A stretch of 64,000 nucleotides of DNA, from contig JBMNFA010000001.1 in the NCBI GenBank assembly GCA_050949055.1, positions 620,001 to 684,000 on the forward strand. The letters run 5' to 3'. Below are positions 30,064 to 38,257 of this stretch, in pieces. A program made the translations under genes and the position numbers. Source of the stretch: JAEZJZ01 sp050949055. GTDB lineage: Bacteria; Bacillota; UBA994; UBA5500. Positions within the stretch are counted from its first letter, which is position 1. Each line of letters begins with the position of its first letter. The notes below the pieces were generated by a model. That model did not search any database and had not been told where the DNA came from. It worked only from the letters and a program-made list of their open reading frames with translations.

Positions 30064-31974
30064 CTAGCGCCGTTCACACACTTCCTGCTGCAACTGTGAA
30101 AGCAGGCTATCCAGCTCCTGTACGCCCAAATCGCCCCGTTCGCGATGCCTGACAGCGACCATACCAGACTCAGCCTCACGATCGCCGATCACCAACATGT
30201 ATGGTATTTTGGCCATCTGGGCTTCTCTGATTTTAAAGCCGATCTTCTCGTTACGGCTGTCCAGTTCCACCCGCAACCCTGCATCAAACAGCTTCCGGTA
30301 GGCAGCTTCCGCCGCGTCCTGCACCCGGTCGGTGATGGGCATCACCCTAGCCTGCACAGGGGCCAACCAAAGTGGGAATGCCCCGGCATATTGCTCGATC
30401 AGAATGGCGATAAAACGCTCCAGTGCCCCAAAGGCGACGCTATGGATCACCACCGGGGTATGGCGTTCGCCGTCTTCGCCGATGTAATAGAGCTCGAACT
30501 TCTCCGGCATCTGGAAGTCCAGCTGAATGGTAGCACACTGCCAGGAACGGCCAATGCAGTCGGTGAGATGGAAATCGATCTTGGGGCCATAGAAGGCACC
30601 ATCGCCCTCATTGATGGTGTAAGGTATCTGCTTGGAGTCCAATACACGCTGCAGAGCGCTTTCAGCCAGCTCCCACACCTCATCGGAACCCATGGAATTC
30701 TCCGGCCGGGTGGACAGCTCTACCCGATAATCGAACCCGAACACCTGATAGAAACGATCAACCAAGGCTATGCGGTCGGACAGTTCGGATTCGATCTGAC
30801 TGGGCATCATGAACACATGAGAGTCGTCCTGGGTGAAATTGCGCACGCGCATCATGCCGTGCAGCACGCCAGACTTCTCGTGTCGATGCACCAATCCCAA
30901 CTCTGCATAGCGCAGGGGCAGATCGCGATAGGAGTGCAGCTTGTTGCGATAGACAAGCATGGCACCAGGGCAGTTCATCGGCTTGATGGCGTAATCGCCA
31001 TCATCGATCTTGGTGAAGTACATATTCTCCCGATAATGATCCCAGTGACCGCTGCGCTCCCAGAGGCCCCTGTTAAGGATAATCGGGGTGCGAACTTCCT
31101 GGTATCCGGCCTTACGATGTTCCTCACGCCAGAACTGCTCCAGCTCGTTGCGAATGACCATTCCGTTGGGCAGGTAGAAGGGGAAACCAGGCCCCTCCTC
31201 TTCGATGCTGAATAGCTCTAGTTCCCGGCCCAGCTTGCGGTGGTCTCGCTTCTTCGCTTCCTCCAACCGTTTCAGGTGCTCCTCCAGCTCCGACTTCTTG
31301 GCAAAAGCGACGCCATAGACGCGCTGCAACATTGGGCGGCGTTCATCGCCCCGCCAATAGGCACCAGCCAAGGATTGAAGCTTGTAGGCCTTGATCCGCC
31401 CGGTGTCTGGAACATGGGGACCAGCACAGAGATCGACGAACTCGCCCTGCTGATAGAAGGAGATCTCGGCATCTTCAGGCAGGTCCTCAATTAGCTCCAC
31501 CTTAAACTGCTCGCCGCGATCACGGAAGAATTGCAGCGCTTCCTCCCTGCTCCTGGTGAATCGGGTCAGCGGCAGTCTTTCCGAGATTATCTTCTGCATT
31601 TCAGCCTCAATCTTGGGCAGGTCCTCCGGAGTCAAGGTGACAGGCAGCTGAAAATCGTAGTAGAAACCATCTTTGATGGCCGGACCGATGGCCAACTTGG
31701 TGCCTGGATAGAGCCTGAGCACAGCTTGCGCCATTACATGCGCGGCCGTATGACGCATCGCCTCCAAGGCTTCAGGATCGTCCAGCGTCAACAACTGAAC
31801 TTGGTCTCTCGGCTGTAACTCGACGTTCAGATCCTGGACGATGCCATTCACTCTCGCTGCCACAGCCTCCTTGGCCAAGCGTCCACTGATCGCGGCTGCT
31901 AAATCGCTTGCCCGCCCGCCAGACTCTAGCTGGCGCTCGCTGCCATCCATCAGTTTCACGGTAATGCTGCTCAC
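30064..31974 (-). CDS. thrS: threonyl-tRNA synthetase
   Basis: 636 residues from GTG 31974, which has AAGGAGGT 8 nt upstream; longer frames would run into the T-box terminator. TGS domain at the N terminus, SAD editing domain (HTAAHVMAQAV and CAGPHVPDTGRI), class II core with motif 2 ELGLVHRHEKSGVLHGMMRVRNFTQDD in parts and motif 3 region, C-terminal anticodon-binding domain. Catalyses tRNA-Thr charging and edits Ser-tRNA. Confidence 0.97.
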   Translation of the reverse strand: MSSITVKLMDGSERQLESGGRASDLAAAISGRLAKEAVAARVNGIVQDLNVELQPRDQVQLLTLDDPEALEAMRHTAAHVMAQAVLRLYPGTKLAIGPAIKDGFYYDFQLPVTLTPEDLPKIEAEMQKIISERLPLTRFTRSREEALQFFRDRGEQFKVELIEDLPEDAEISFYQQGEFVDLCAGPHVPDTGRIKAYKLQSLAGAYWRGDERRPMLQRVYGVAFAKKSELEEHLKRLEEAKKRDHRKLGRELELFSIEEEGPGFPFYLPNGMVIRNELEQFWREEHRKAGYQEVRTPIILNRGLWERSGHWDHYRENMYFTKIDDGDYAIKPMNCPGAMLVYRNKLHSYRDLPLRYAELGLVHRHEKSGVLHGMMRVRNFTQDDSHVFMMPSQIESELSDRIALVDRFYQVFGFDYRVELSTRPENSMGSDEVWELAESALQRVLDSKQIPYTINEGDGAFYGPKIDFHLTDCIGRSWQCATIQLDFQMPEKFELYYIGEDGERHTPVVIHSVAFGALERFIAILIEQYAGAFPLWLAPVQARVMPITDRVQDAAEAAYRKLFDAGLRVELDSRNEKIGFKIREAQMAKIPYMLVIGDREAESGMVAVRHRERGDLGVQELDSLLSQLQQEVCERR

Positions 31975-31984
31975 CTGGGAATAC

Positions 31985-32240
31985 CTCCTTACAAAAATGA
32001 AACTCGCCCCAGAGCATCTGCTCTCAGGGGCGAGGGGCGTTCCCGCGGTTCCACCCTGCTTGATGGCCATAACGGCCACCCGCTTTCGGTAACGATTAAC
32101 GCACGCTAACGGCTAACCTTGGCGCAAGGGCGTTTCGGTAGCAGCTTCGAGGTGGTATCGGAACCGAGTCCAGAGGTTGCTTTCAGCCAGGGCAACCCTC
32201 TCTGAGCAGGCTATCGGGACAGACTTCCTCTTCATCGCTT
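31985..32240 (-). promoter_or_regulatory. T-box leader of thrS
   Basis: Minus strand T-box core AGGGTGGAACCGCG (32044-32057), then a terminator CTCGCCCC...GGGGCGAG with TTTCATTTTT (31993-32034). Upstream Stem I region extends to near 32240 and contains ACC codons (specifier candidate for Thr). Confidence 0.92.
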
Positions 32241-32246
32241 TGCAAT

Positions 32247-32276
32247 AGTATATGCTGGCTAAAGATTCGCTGTCAA
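32247..32276 (-). promoter_or_regulatory. thrS promoter
   Basis: Perfect TTGACA (32271-32276), 18-bp spacer, TATACT (32247-32252) on the minus strand, just 5' of the T-box leader. Confidence 0.88.
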
Positions 32277-32319
32277 GAGAAACCAAAGCCAGCCGATATC
32301 AGGCAGCACAGGAGCTCGC

Positions 32320-33231
32320 TTATCTTTGGTCCGGATGCTCCTGTTGCTGGAAAATCAATCTGGCACAGAGATCGCAATCGGTGCAGGTCTCTGCGCGCTG
32401 TCGGAATATTTGCTGCAGCGTGTCCAGTATTGAAGGGCGACCGATGAAGGTGCCAGCATGTATGACCAGGTGCCTGGGAGCGATGGAAAGCAGAGAGCTG
32501 ATCATCACATCCTCGTATTCCTGCAGCGAATCATCCTCACGGGAGATCACGGTCTCCAGCACATCGCACCGCAATAACTCCCCTTGCTCATCCAAGATGG
32601 AGAACTGGGCCTCCCCGGTGATCAGCAGGTGGGCCACGTCGCATTTGGGCTCCAGGATATGCAGGAAATTCTGCAACAGCCGAATGAACTCGCGCTCTTC
32701 TCTAGCCCCTAAATACTCGTCCACCACCGCATCCAACACTTCCTCCAACTCCCGCTGATAGGACTTGAGGCGGAAGTTGAGGAAGCCATCGAGATTGATA
32801 AAATCCTCGCTGGCCAGATAGCGGGAAAACACTTCCCGCACCCGAATCTTGCGGGACACCCGATACAGGGCGGAATCGTGGGCAGTGAGCGCTTCTTTGG
32901 CTTTGTTGACTATTTCAGACTGCTCCCCTCTGGTGAAGAAACTGTAGCGCCGCTGCAGCAGCCTGCTCAGGGTAGTCGGCTGCCAATCCTCCACCACCGT
33001 GTCAGCCAGGACGTTGGCAATGTATTGGCGACTGAGCAGCCTACCCTCCTCACGGGACAAGGGAGAGCCCTGATATTGAATTTGACAATTAAGAAATTGA
33101 AAGGCCTTCAGCTGACTGGTTTCAGTGGTCAGCTTGATGCCTGCATCCTCCAAGCAGCACAGCTCTTGCTGCAACCGCACCTCAATCGGATGTACGGGAG
33201 TGCTGGCACTGATCCAAATGTCTTCAGACAT
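32320..33231 (-). CDS. ytxC: YtxC-like putative sporulation protein
   Basis: 303 residues from ATG 33231 after GGGAGGGTGAGTCT. The family pattern is present: long helical N-terminal half, VFSRYLASEDFINLDGFLNFRLKSY in parts, then EREFIRLLQNFLHILEPK and a C-terminal CTDCDLC cysteine cluster. In Bacillus ytxC lies next to thrS as here. Role unknown but associated with sporulating species. Confidence 0.88.
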   Translation of the reverse strand: MSEDIWISASTPVHPIEVRLQQELCCLEDAGIKLTTETSQLKAFQFLNCQIQYQGSPLSREEGRLLSRQYIANVLADTVVEDWQPTTLSRLLQRRYSFFTRGEQSEIVNKAKEALTAHDSALYRVSRKIRVREVFSRYLASEDFINLDGFLNFRLKSYQRELEEVLDAVVDEYLGAREEREFIRLLQNFLHILEPKCDVAHLLITGEAQFSILDEQGELLRCDVLETVISREDDSLQEYEDVMISSLLSIAPRHLVIHAGTFIGRPSILDTLQQIFRQRAETCTDCDLCARLIFQQQEHPDQR

Positions 33232-33299
33232 AGACTCACCCTCCCTCCCGCCTAGTATATGAGCGGGTTGGAGGGCATATACGGAGGGCATGGTCTGCC

Positions 33300-33553
33300 C
33301 AGTGCCTTAGAGAGAGCCGTGCGCTGCGCACCACCTGCTGTCACTTGCCAGATCAGCTTTTGGACTCTTGAAGGAGTCAGAAACGTGCTGTCTCGCAGAC
33401 GCCAAAGAGAACCATGGTCTTCGATACTGTCGAATGCGTGTGCTTGCCCAAGCACGAGAGCAAAGCCTGATGACTGCCATTGTCCAAAACAGCAAGAAGA
33501 ACGCGCTGGTTACGATGAGAACGAAAGCAGAGCTAAAGCACGGGCAATCGTAG
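33300..33553 (+). pseudogene. remnant of an IS1182-type transposase C terminus
   Basis: The plus frame ending at 33553 reads ADAKENHGLRYCRMRVLAQA then REQSLMTAIVQNSKKNA, which matches the terminal segment of IS1182-family DDE transposases (usually HGLR-R-RYRGL...LLTA-A-N-KK). The catalytic part is missing. The region between it and 33855 has no clear gene. Confidence 0.6.
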
Positions 33554-33855
33554 AGTGACGCCAATGTCCTGGGTGTACCCAACCGACCACAAATCGGTTT
33601 TGGGAAGCGCGAAGGAAACGAAACAACAACCAAAAAGACAATTCCCGCGCTTCGCGCGGAGATTGCGAACACTCTCCAGTGTAGCCACGAGGCAGCACCA
33701 AGTATCCTCTACTACCCTTTGCAGCAAACCATCTGCAACAAAACAACCATTCAGCTTACCGTCAGCCTTATCCAAAGATTAGGCTTCGCGAACCTGGATA
33801 TACCAATGGTAGGTACGGTGGTGTGAGGGGGTAAGCAAGGTGGCCCATCGGCTGA
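33554..33855. other. intergenic DNA, mobile-element debris
   Basis: No convincing gene. A stretch at 33795-33835 (CCTGGATATACC...GGTACGGTGGTGTGAGGGGG) resembles domain V sequence of a group II intron, but too little is left to be sure. Confidence 0.3.
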
Positions 33856-34137
33856 TTACTTCGGCTCCACATTTGCCGCACAGGGTCTCAACACGGTCAT
33901 TCTCGGCCCTGTTTTTATCGAGTGGCGGCAGGAACCGCTCTGACCCTTAGCCGCTTCCCATTTTTCGTAAGTCTTCTCTTCCCATTTGCCTCAGCCGAAC
34001 CAGCTGATTGTCATCCAGCGCCCCCATTGATCGGTGATTCCAGCACCCACTTGGTCAAGCTCCTCCGGGGAAAGCTCCAGCGCATCCAATTCTTCCAGAC
34101 TGATGACACGTCTCTGCTTTTCGTTCTCTGTGCCCAT
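33856..34137 (-). CDS. double-glycine leader peptide precursor A, with in-frame TGA at codon 49
   Basis: ATG at 34137 follows AGAGAGGTGCAGGTC. The first 48 codons give MGTENEKQRR...LELSPEELDQVGAGITDQWG then RWMTISWFG, ending at TGA (33991-33993). Reading through gives 44 more residues (GKWEEKTYEKWEAAKGQSGS, CRHSIKTGPRM, RPCAANVEPK) to a TAA at 33856. Aligned with precursor B (36872) without gaps for the first 79 positions, the TGA sits exactly on Cys49 of B, and Cys66 of B is Ser here. The leader (ELSPEEL-x2-VGAG) is of the double-glycine type cut by C39 peptidases. Options: a nonsense mutation in a decaying copy, a deliberately short 48-residue precursor, or a selenocysteine codon. I see no good SECIS hairpin after the TGA. 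Confidence 0.7.
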
Positions 34138-34177
34138 GACCTGCACCTCTCTTTGTCGGCCTCACGCCATTTTTCAC

Positions 34178-34213
34178 ATTTTAGCAGGCAGAGAGCCAAC
34201 AAAACGACTAGCA
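34178..34213 (-). promoter_or_regulatory. promoter of precursor A with shared direct-repeat element (site A)
   Basis: Minus strand TGCTAG-TCGTTT-TGTTGG (34196-34213), then 12 bp to TAAAAT (34178-34183, preceded by TGC as an extended -10). The same layout occurs at sites B and C. Confidence 0.6.
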
Positions 34214-34235
34214 AACTTACTTGATAGGAGTTCTT

Positions 34236-34270
34236 TGTTAGCCGTTTTGTTAGCTTTCCCCTGTGACAAT
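34236..34270 (+). promoter_or_regulatory. promoter of the serine hydrolase with shared direct-repeat element (site B)
   Basis: TGTTAG-CCGTTT-TGTTAG (34236-34253), 11 bp, then GACAAT (34265-34270). It is divergent from site A, and the two elements form a near-palindrome around 34225. Confidence 0.6.
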
Positions 34271-34287
34271 GCAACTAAGATCTGAAC

Positions 34288-34301
34288 TGAAAACGTTTTC
34301 A
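34288..34301 (+). promoter_or_regulatory. palindromic operator resembling a cre site
   Basis: TGAAAACGTTTTCA is a perfect 14-bp palindrome that fits the CcpA/LacI-family cre consensus (TG-A-N-CG-N-T-CA). It lies about 18 bp after the site B -10, before the ribosome site of the serine hydrolase gene, where binding would block transcription. Confidence 0.6.
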
Positions 34302-34323
34302 CCCGGGGTAAGGAGGCATTCAA

Positions 34324-36798
34324 ATGACTAGAAAGGTACTCTTCCTCACTGCATTGCTGCTTTGCGGCACCCTGTTGTCTGGGCAGGTCTATTCAACCTG
34401 GGCCCTCGCTGAACTCGGGGCACCAGCGGCGACTTTGGACCTTCAGGAGGCAAGCGGGCAGGGGCTTCCCCTGGAGTCGACGCTGCTCCAGGTGGGCAGT
34501 CTTTCGGCCATAGTGAAGGGACAACCCTATTCCCTGGATGCGGTTCCATACATAGACCCAGGGGCAAGCCGGGTGATGGCGCCGTTTCAGCTACTGGCTG
34601 ATGGGGCTGGACTGGAATGGGATTGGAATGGGGACTCTCGCCTGATCACGCTGCAGAAAGATGGCCGGACTCTCTATTTGGGCCTGGGTTTTCATCAAGC
34701 GCTGATGGATGGGGAGTGGCTCCCCTTGGATTGCCCCTGCGAGCTAAGCCCTTCCGGCCTGCCCTTTGTGCCTTTGCGTTTCGTGGTGGAGGCCTTCGGC
34801 GGGGAGATAAGCTATGACGGTTCCACCAAAGCTATTGCCATCTCCCACTGGGCGGCCGATCAAAATACGGATCCTGAGGTCAAGGCAGCATCCAAGAGCG
34901 CCAAGGCCGTGGCACGCACCGAAATATGGAAAGTGATCGCCTCTGGCACTGCCTCCAGCGCCGGAGTAGCCATCATGGACCAGGGCAAGACAGTGTATTC
35001 TGAAGGCATCGCCATGGCTGATTGGGAAGCCGGCATACCTGCAGACAGCGATACCGTGTTCAATATCGGGTCGGTCAGTAAGCTGTTTGCAGCCACGTCG
35101 ATCATGCTGTTGGTAGATGAAGGTAAGGTCGTGCTGGATGATCCGGTGACGAAGTATCTTCCCGAGTTCGTTATGGCTGACGAACGCTATCAGGATATCA
35201 CCGTGCGAATGCTGCTCAACCACTCCTCCGGCCTGCCGGGCTCCACCTTTTGGGGGAATCTGGGGACTGCCTACAATGAGGACGTTTACCAGGAGCTGTT
35301 ACAGTCGCTTGCTCTTTCCACCCTCAAGCATCGCCCCGGTGAACTGCCGATTTACTGCAACGACGGCCTCACTCTGGCGGAAATGATAGTGGCGAGGGTG
35401 TCGGGACTTGACTACGGGGATTTCCTGACCCAGCGCATCTTCGCCCCCCTGGCCCTCAGCCATGCTGGCCTGGGTGTGGGAAGGCTGTCAGGTGGGAAAA
35501 CCCCAGCCCGGGCTTATGACCCTGATGGCAGGGCCTTGCCTCTGGAAGTGCTTTCGTTATTGGGTTCGGGGGGAATATCGGCGACGCCAGAGGACCTGTG
35601 CCGATTTGCGGACTCCTTTTCTGATCCCCCGAGCCTTCTGCAGAGCGCTTCCCAGCTGGAAATGCTGAGGCGACAGCCTACCGAACTGCAAGGCAAATTG
35701 CGGGCGGACACATTCCCCTACGGCCTGGGTTGGGATTACGCAGATGTAACACCCTTTACCGCCGATCTGCGTCTTTATGGAAAATCCGGGGGCACTGCGC
35801 ATTATTCCTCCATGCTTTACACCGTTCCTTCATACAGGATATCAGTAGCGGTGATAGCTTGCGGGGCGGGAAGCAATTCGCAAGCTATTGCCTATGAAGT
35901 CTTATCCGCCTATCTGCAGGAGAAAGGTCTGGTGTCTGCAGGGGAGGAAGCGGTGCTTCCAGAGGCCACGGCCGAGCCGGTTCCTTCTGAACAGAAGAAT
36001 TTTGAAGGTCATTACCTGTACGGCGGTTCTGTCGTGCGGCTTCAGCTGGACGCCCAGGAAGGCACGCTGACCATGTTCGCCGATCACGGCGGCGCAGCAG
36101 TCCCGGTCTTCTCCGCCTTATACAGCGACGGCATGTTCCATGACGGGAAGAGCACCTACTACCTCACCTCTACAGACGGATCCGATTACCTGGTGGGGCG
36201 CAACCCCGTTTTCAAGTATGACATGATTGTGGCGGAAAAATTGCTTTTACCCGTCGTTCACCTACAACTATCCATCTCCATGGAGGGCAGGCTGTGGCTG
36301 AGGCGTGGTATCAAGCCAACCGAAGGGATCGAACTTCTTCTGCCGTATTACATCGTGGATTCCGGCCCGATCTCCGATCTGCCTGGATATGTGGATTTCA
36401 TGGGTCCAAAAGTGGTGGTGGCGCCGGACTTCGCCGGCATGCCTGCCAAAGGCATGAGAGATCTTGAGGAGTTGAGGTTGGTTGACCGGGAAGGCAGCAT
36501 CTGGCTCTGGCTGTCGGGCGCCTATTACATGCCTGCTGAGGCCTGTCCACAGTTGGGGTTGGGCTTAACTGGTGTGGTTATCGGGCAGGAGACTGGGGAT
36601 GAGTGGCTGCAGCTGGAAGCGGATGCCATGCTGGGTTTTGACTTGCCTCCAGGAAGCCGCGCCCTGGTGCTGGGGGAGACCGGTGTGCTCTACGACAGTC
36701 TAATGGACCATGGCCATGTGTTTGCGCCCGCAGGAAGTTTCATTCATCTGGCTGGGAATCCCGGAGATTTGCTGCAAGTGACAGCAACTCTCAAGTAG
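34324..36798 (+). CDS. secreted serine hydrolase (class C beta-lactamase fold) with copper-amine-oxidase-like N domain
   Basis: 824 residues; AAGGAGG 8 nt before ATG. Signal peptide (residues 1-29), a Cu_amine_oxidN1-type cell-surface domain (about 60-180: VPYIDPGASRVMAPFQLLAD in parts, FVPLRFVVEAFGGEI), then a serine beta-lactamase/DD-peptidase domain with S250-V-S-K253, Y344-C-N346 and K487-S-G-G-T, and a beta-rich C-terminal third of unknown role. Such enzymes are D-aminopeptidases, esterases or carboxypeptidases outside the cell. It lies between the two precursor genes under the shared promoter element, so it may trim, activate or give protection from the exported peptide; this is inference. 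Confidence 0.88.
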   Translation: MTRKVLFLTALLLCGTLLSGQVYSTWALAELGAPAATLDLQEASGQGLPLESTLLQVGSLSAIVKGQPYSLDAVPYIDPGASRVMAPFQLLADGAGLEWDWNGDSRLITLQKDGRTLYLGLGFHQALMDGEWLPLDCPCELSPSGLPFVPLRFVVEAFGGEISYDGSTKAIAISHWAADQNTDPEVKAASKSAKAVARTEIWKVIASGTASSAGVAIMDQGKTVYSEGIAMADWEAGIPADSDTVFNIGSVSKLFAATSIMLLVDEGKVVLDDPVTKYLPEFVMADERYQDITVRMLLNHSSGLPGSTFWGNLGTAYNEDVYQELLQSLALSTLKHRPGELPIYCNDGLTLAEMIVARVSGLDYGDFLTQRIFAPLALSHAGLGVGRLSGGKTPARAYDPDGRALPLEVLSLLGSGGISATPEDLCRFADSFSDPPSLLQSASQLEMLRRQPTELQGKLRADTFPYGLGWDYADVTPFTADLRLYGKSGGTAHYSSMLYTVPSYRISVAVIACGAGSNSQAIAYEVLSAYLQEKGLVSAGEEAVLPEATAEPVPSEQKNFEGHYLYGGSVVRLQLDAQEGTLTMFADHGGAAVPVFSALYSDGMFHDGKSTYYLTSTDGSDYLVGRNPVFKYDMIVAEKLLLPVVHLQLSISMEGRLWLRRGIKPTEGIELLLPYYIVDSGPISDLPGYVDFMGPKVVVAPDFAGMPAKGMRDLEELRLVDREGSIWLWLSGAYYMPAEACPQLGLGLTGVVIGQETGDEWLQLEADAMLGFDLPPGSRALVLGETGVLYDSLMDHGHVFAPAGSFIHLAGNPGDLLQVTATLK

Positions 36799-36871
36799 CA
36801 GCCACAACAAGCCCTCACGGAGCCTGGACCCCAATCGCAGCTTAGACCGAGATAGGAGGGAGGTGGAGATT

Positions 36872-37147
36872 ATGAGTACAGAGAACCCTGATAAGAAGCT
36901 GATCCCCATAGAAGAGCAGTTGGCAGCTGGGGAGCTTTCCCCGGAGGAGCTGGAGAAGGTAGGCGGAGGGCTTACCGATGCCAGTGGTCGCTGGCTGACC
37001 ACCATCGCTTTTGGGTGCGCTAAGTGGACAGCTTCCGACAAGCCCTGGCAGGCAGTGCAGGGGCAATGCGGTTCCTGCAAACATTGGATCATTGTAGGAT
37101 CCAGGGGCTTCTTGAACCCCTGTGAGGCGAATGTAGAGCCGCGGTGA
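36872..37147 (+). CDS. double-glycine leader peptide precursor B (four-cysteine core)
   Basis: 91 residues from ATG 36872 (GGAGGGAGGTGGAGATT upstream; a GTG three codons earlier is possible). Leader MSTENPDKK...ELSPEELEKVGGG ends in a double glycine, the recognition site of C39 peptidase transporters. The predicted core of about 58 residues (LTDASGRWLTTIAFGCAKW...NPCEANVEPR) has Cys49, Cys66, Cys69 and Cys84, spacing C-x16-C-x2-C-x14-C, which could bind zinc or form two crosslinks. It lies 73 bp after the serine hydrolase gene and ends at a terminator. Homologue of precursor A. No lanthionine or radical-SAM enzyme gene is seen nearby. Confidence 0.85.
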   Translation: MSTENPDKKLIPIEEQLAAGELSPEELEKVGGGLTDASGRWLTTIAFGCAKWTASDKPWQAVQGQCGSCKHWIIVGSRGFLNPCEANVEPR

Positions 37148-37190
37148 GGCAGTTATCGTAGTAATACCATATCGGTTTGTTTCTCTCAGG

Positions 37191-37226
37191 CGGTATTCGG
37201 AGACGGTCTTCGAATACCGTTTTTTT
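37191..37226 (+). terminator. terminator after precursor B
   Basis: CGGTATTCG and CGAATACCG form a 9-bp stem followed by TTTTTTT, 43 nt after the stop codon. Confidence 0.93.
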
Positions 37227-37227
37227 C

Positions 37228-37390
37228 TTGGAGCGCCGGCACTGGCGCTATCCACCCGGTGAAAGTCCCAAGCGGTTGCTAGGCGCCTGGTAGGGCTCAG
37301 CGAGGGTGTCGAATCGGGAAGACGACGACAGTTGACGTCAGGCCAAGTGGAGCTGTAACCCGCGTGAAAAGAAAAAGGAGGAAACAATTC
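37228..37390 (+). mobile_element. 5' fragment of a group II intron inserted at the terminator
   Basis: Directly after the terminator T run: GAGCGCCGGCACTGGCGC hairpin, GGTGAAAGTCCC, GTCGAATCGGGAAGACGACG and GTAACCCGCG-TGAAAAGAAAAAGG, the typical 5' ribozyme blocks of bacterial group II introns. The reverse-transcriptase ORF and 3' domains are absent; the sequence breaks into a phosphatase fragment near 37460. Insertion right behind a terminator hairpin is the habit of group IIC introns. Confidence 0.6.
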
Positions 37391-37454
37391 CTTGAAAGCA
37401 GCTCTGGCGGCCATGAAGCACCCTACCACCTGTAGCCAGCAGGCATCGCCCTCT

Positions 37455-37742
37455 GCCTCCAGTCAGGGGCTTGGCGCTAGGGGCTATGGAGGATGCTCTT
37501 TATCAAAGGCGAAGCATTACGCTTCAGCCTGGCGAAACCGTCATCGTCTTTACCGACGGCGTGCTGGATGCGTAGGACAAGGCGGGAGCTTTCTGGGGTA
37601 ACGCAGGGCTCCTGCAGTCGCTGCAAAGCGCGCCCGGGGGCTGTGCATCCCACTGACACAGTGCTGCAGGATCTGCGAGCTGCTGCCCGGGGCGCGGCCT
37701 AGCTCGACGACATTACAGCTCTTGCTCTGACTTATGAGGGCT
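37455..37742 (+). pseudogene. decayed C terminus of a SpoIIE-type PP2C phosphatase
   Basis: The plus strand reads VRGLALGAMEDALYQRRSIT then LQPGETVIVFTDGVLDA, a stop, DKAGAFWGNAGLLQSLQSAP, then after a frameshift DTVLQDLRAAARGAA, another stop, and LDDITALALTYEG. These match the LQPGD...YTDGV...EA and DDITLLAL motifs of SpoIIE/RsbU phosphatases. At least two stops and a frameshift, and the first half is missing. It borders the anti-sigma kinase gene, so the partner-switch module has probably lost its phosphatase. Confidence 0.8.
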
Positions 37743-37753
37743 GCAGGAATCAC

Positions 37754-38191
37754 CTATTTGTGCGCGTGCACCACCAGGGTGAGGATGTTCCTGCTGCCGT
37801 CGCGCCGATAATGCACCTCATCGATTAGCCGGCGCACCAAGAAGATGCCCAAGCCGCCCACGTCGCGATCAGCAATGTCTGCACTGATCTCTGGCTCTTC
37901 TGCCGTCAACGGATCGAAGGGAACCCCTTCATCAACGAAGTCGACCGCGAATCTGCCTTGCCCGCTGGCTACCCTGACTGTCAGTTCCCCCGGGGGCTGC
38001 TGGTAGGCATAAAGGCAGATATTTGCGACCACTTCATCAATGGCCACCTGCAGGTGGACGATCTGCTTCGGGTGCAATGCTGCCTGTTCCGCGCGCTGAG
38101 AGACGTAATCGCTGATTTCCGGGATCGACTCCACCCTTGCCGGGAAGACGATACTGTCTTTTATTTCCAGAACGCCCGTCATCCCCATCAT
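37754..38191 (-). CDS. anti-sigma factor serine kinase (RsbW/SpoIIAB-like ATPase)
   Basis: 145 residues with the GHKL ATPase boxes: N box VAIDEVVANICLYAY, G1 VDFVDEGVPFDP and G2 DVGGLGIFLVRRLIDEV. Proteins of this type bind a sigma factor or other target and phosphorylate a STAS partner. It lies 66 bp downstream of the STAS gene, and a SpoIIE-type phosphatase remnant is on the other side. Target unknown. Start could be the first or third ATG of a close series. Confidence 0.9.
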   Translation of the reverse strand: MMGMTGVLEIKDSIVFPARVESIPEISDYVSQRAEQAALHPKQIVHLQVAIDEVVANICLYAYQQPPGELTVRVASGQGRFAVDFVDEGVPFDPLTAEEPEISADIADRDVGGLGIFLVRRLIDEVHYRRDGSRNILTLVVHAHK

Positions 38192-38257
38192 CCCTTTCCC
38201 TCATCTATCGAGCGAACAGCCACAAACGGCTCTCCCCAGTCCTGGCTGCTGCTTTGA

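Noticed and set aside
33991..34137. Treating precursor A as an ordinary 48-residue gene only
   Set aside because: The read-through part aligns with precursor B to the last residues, so the full 33856-34137 span is reported with the TGA flagged.
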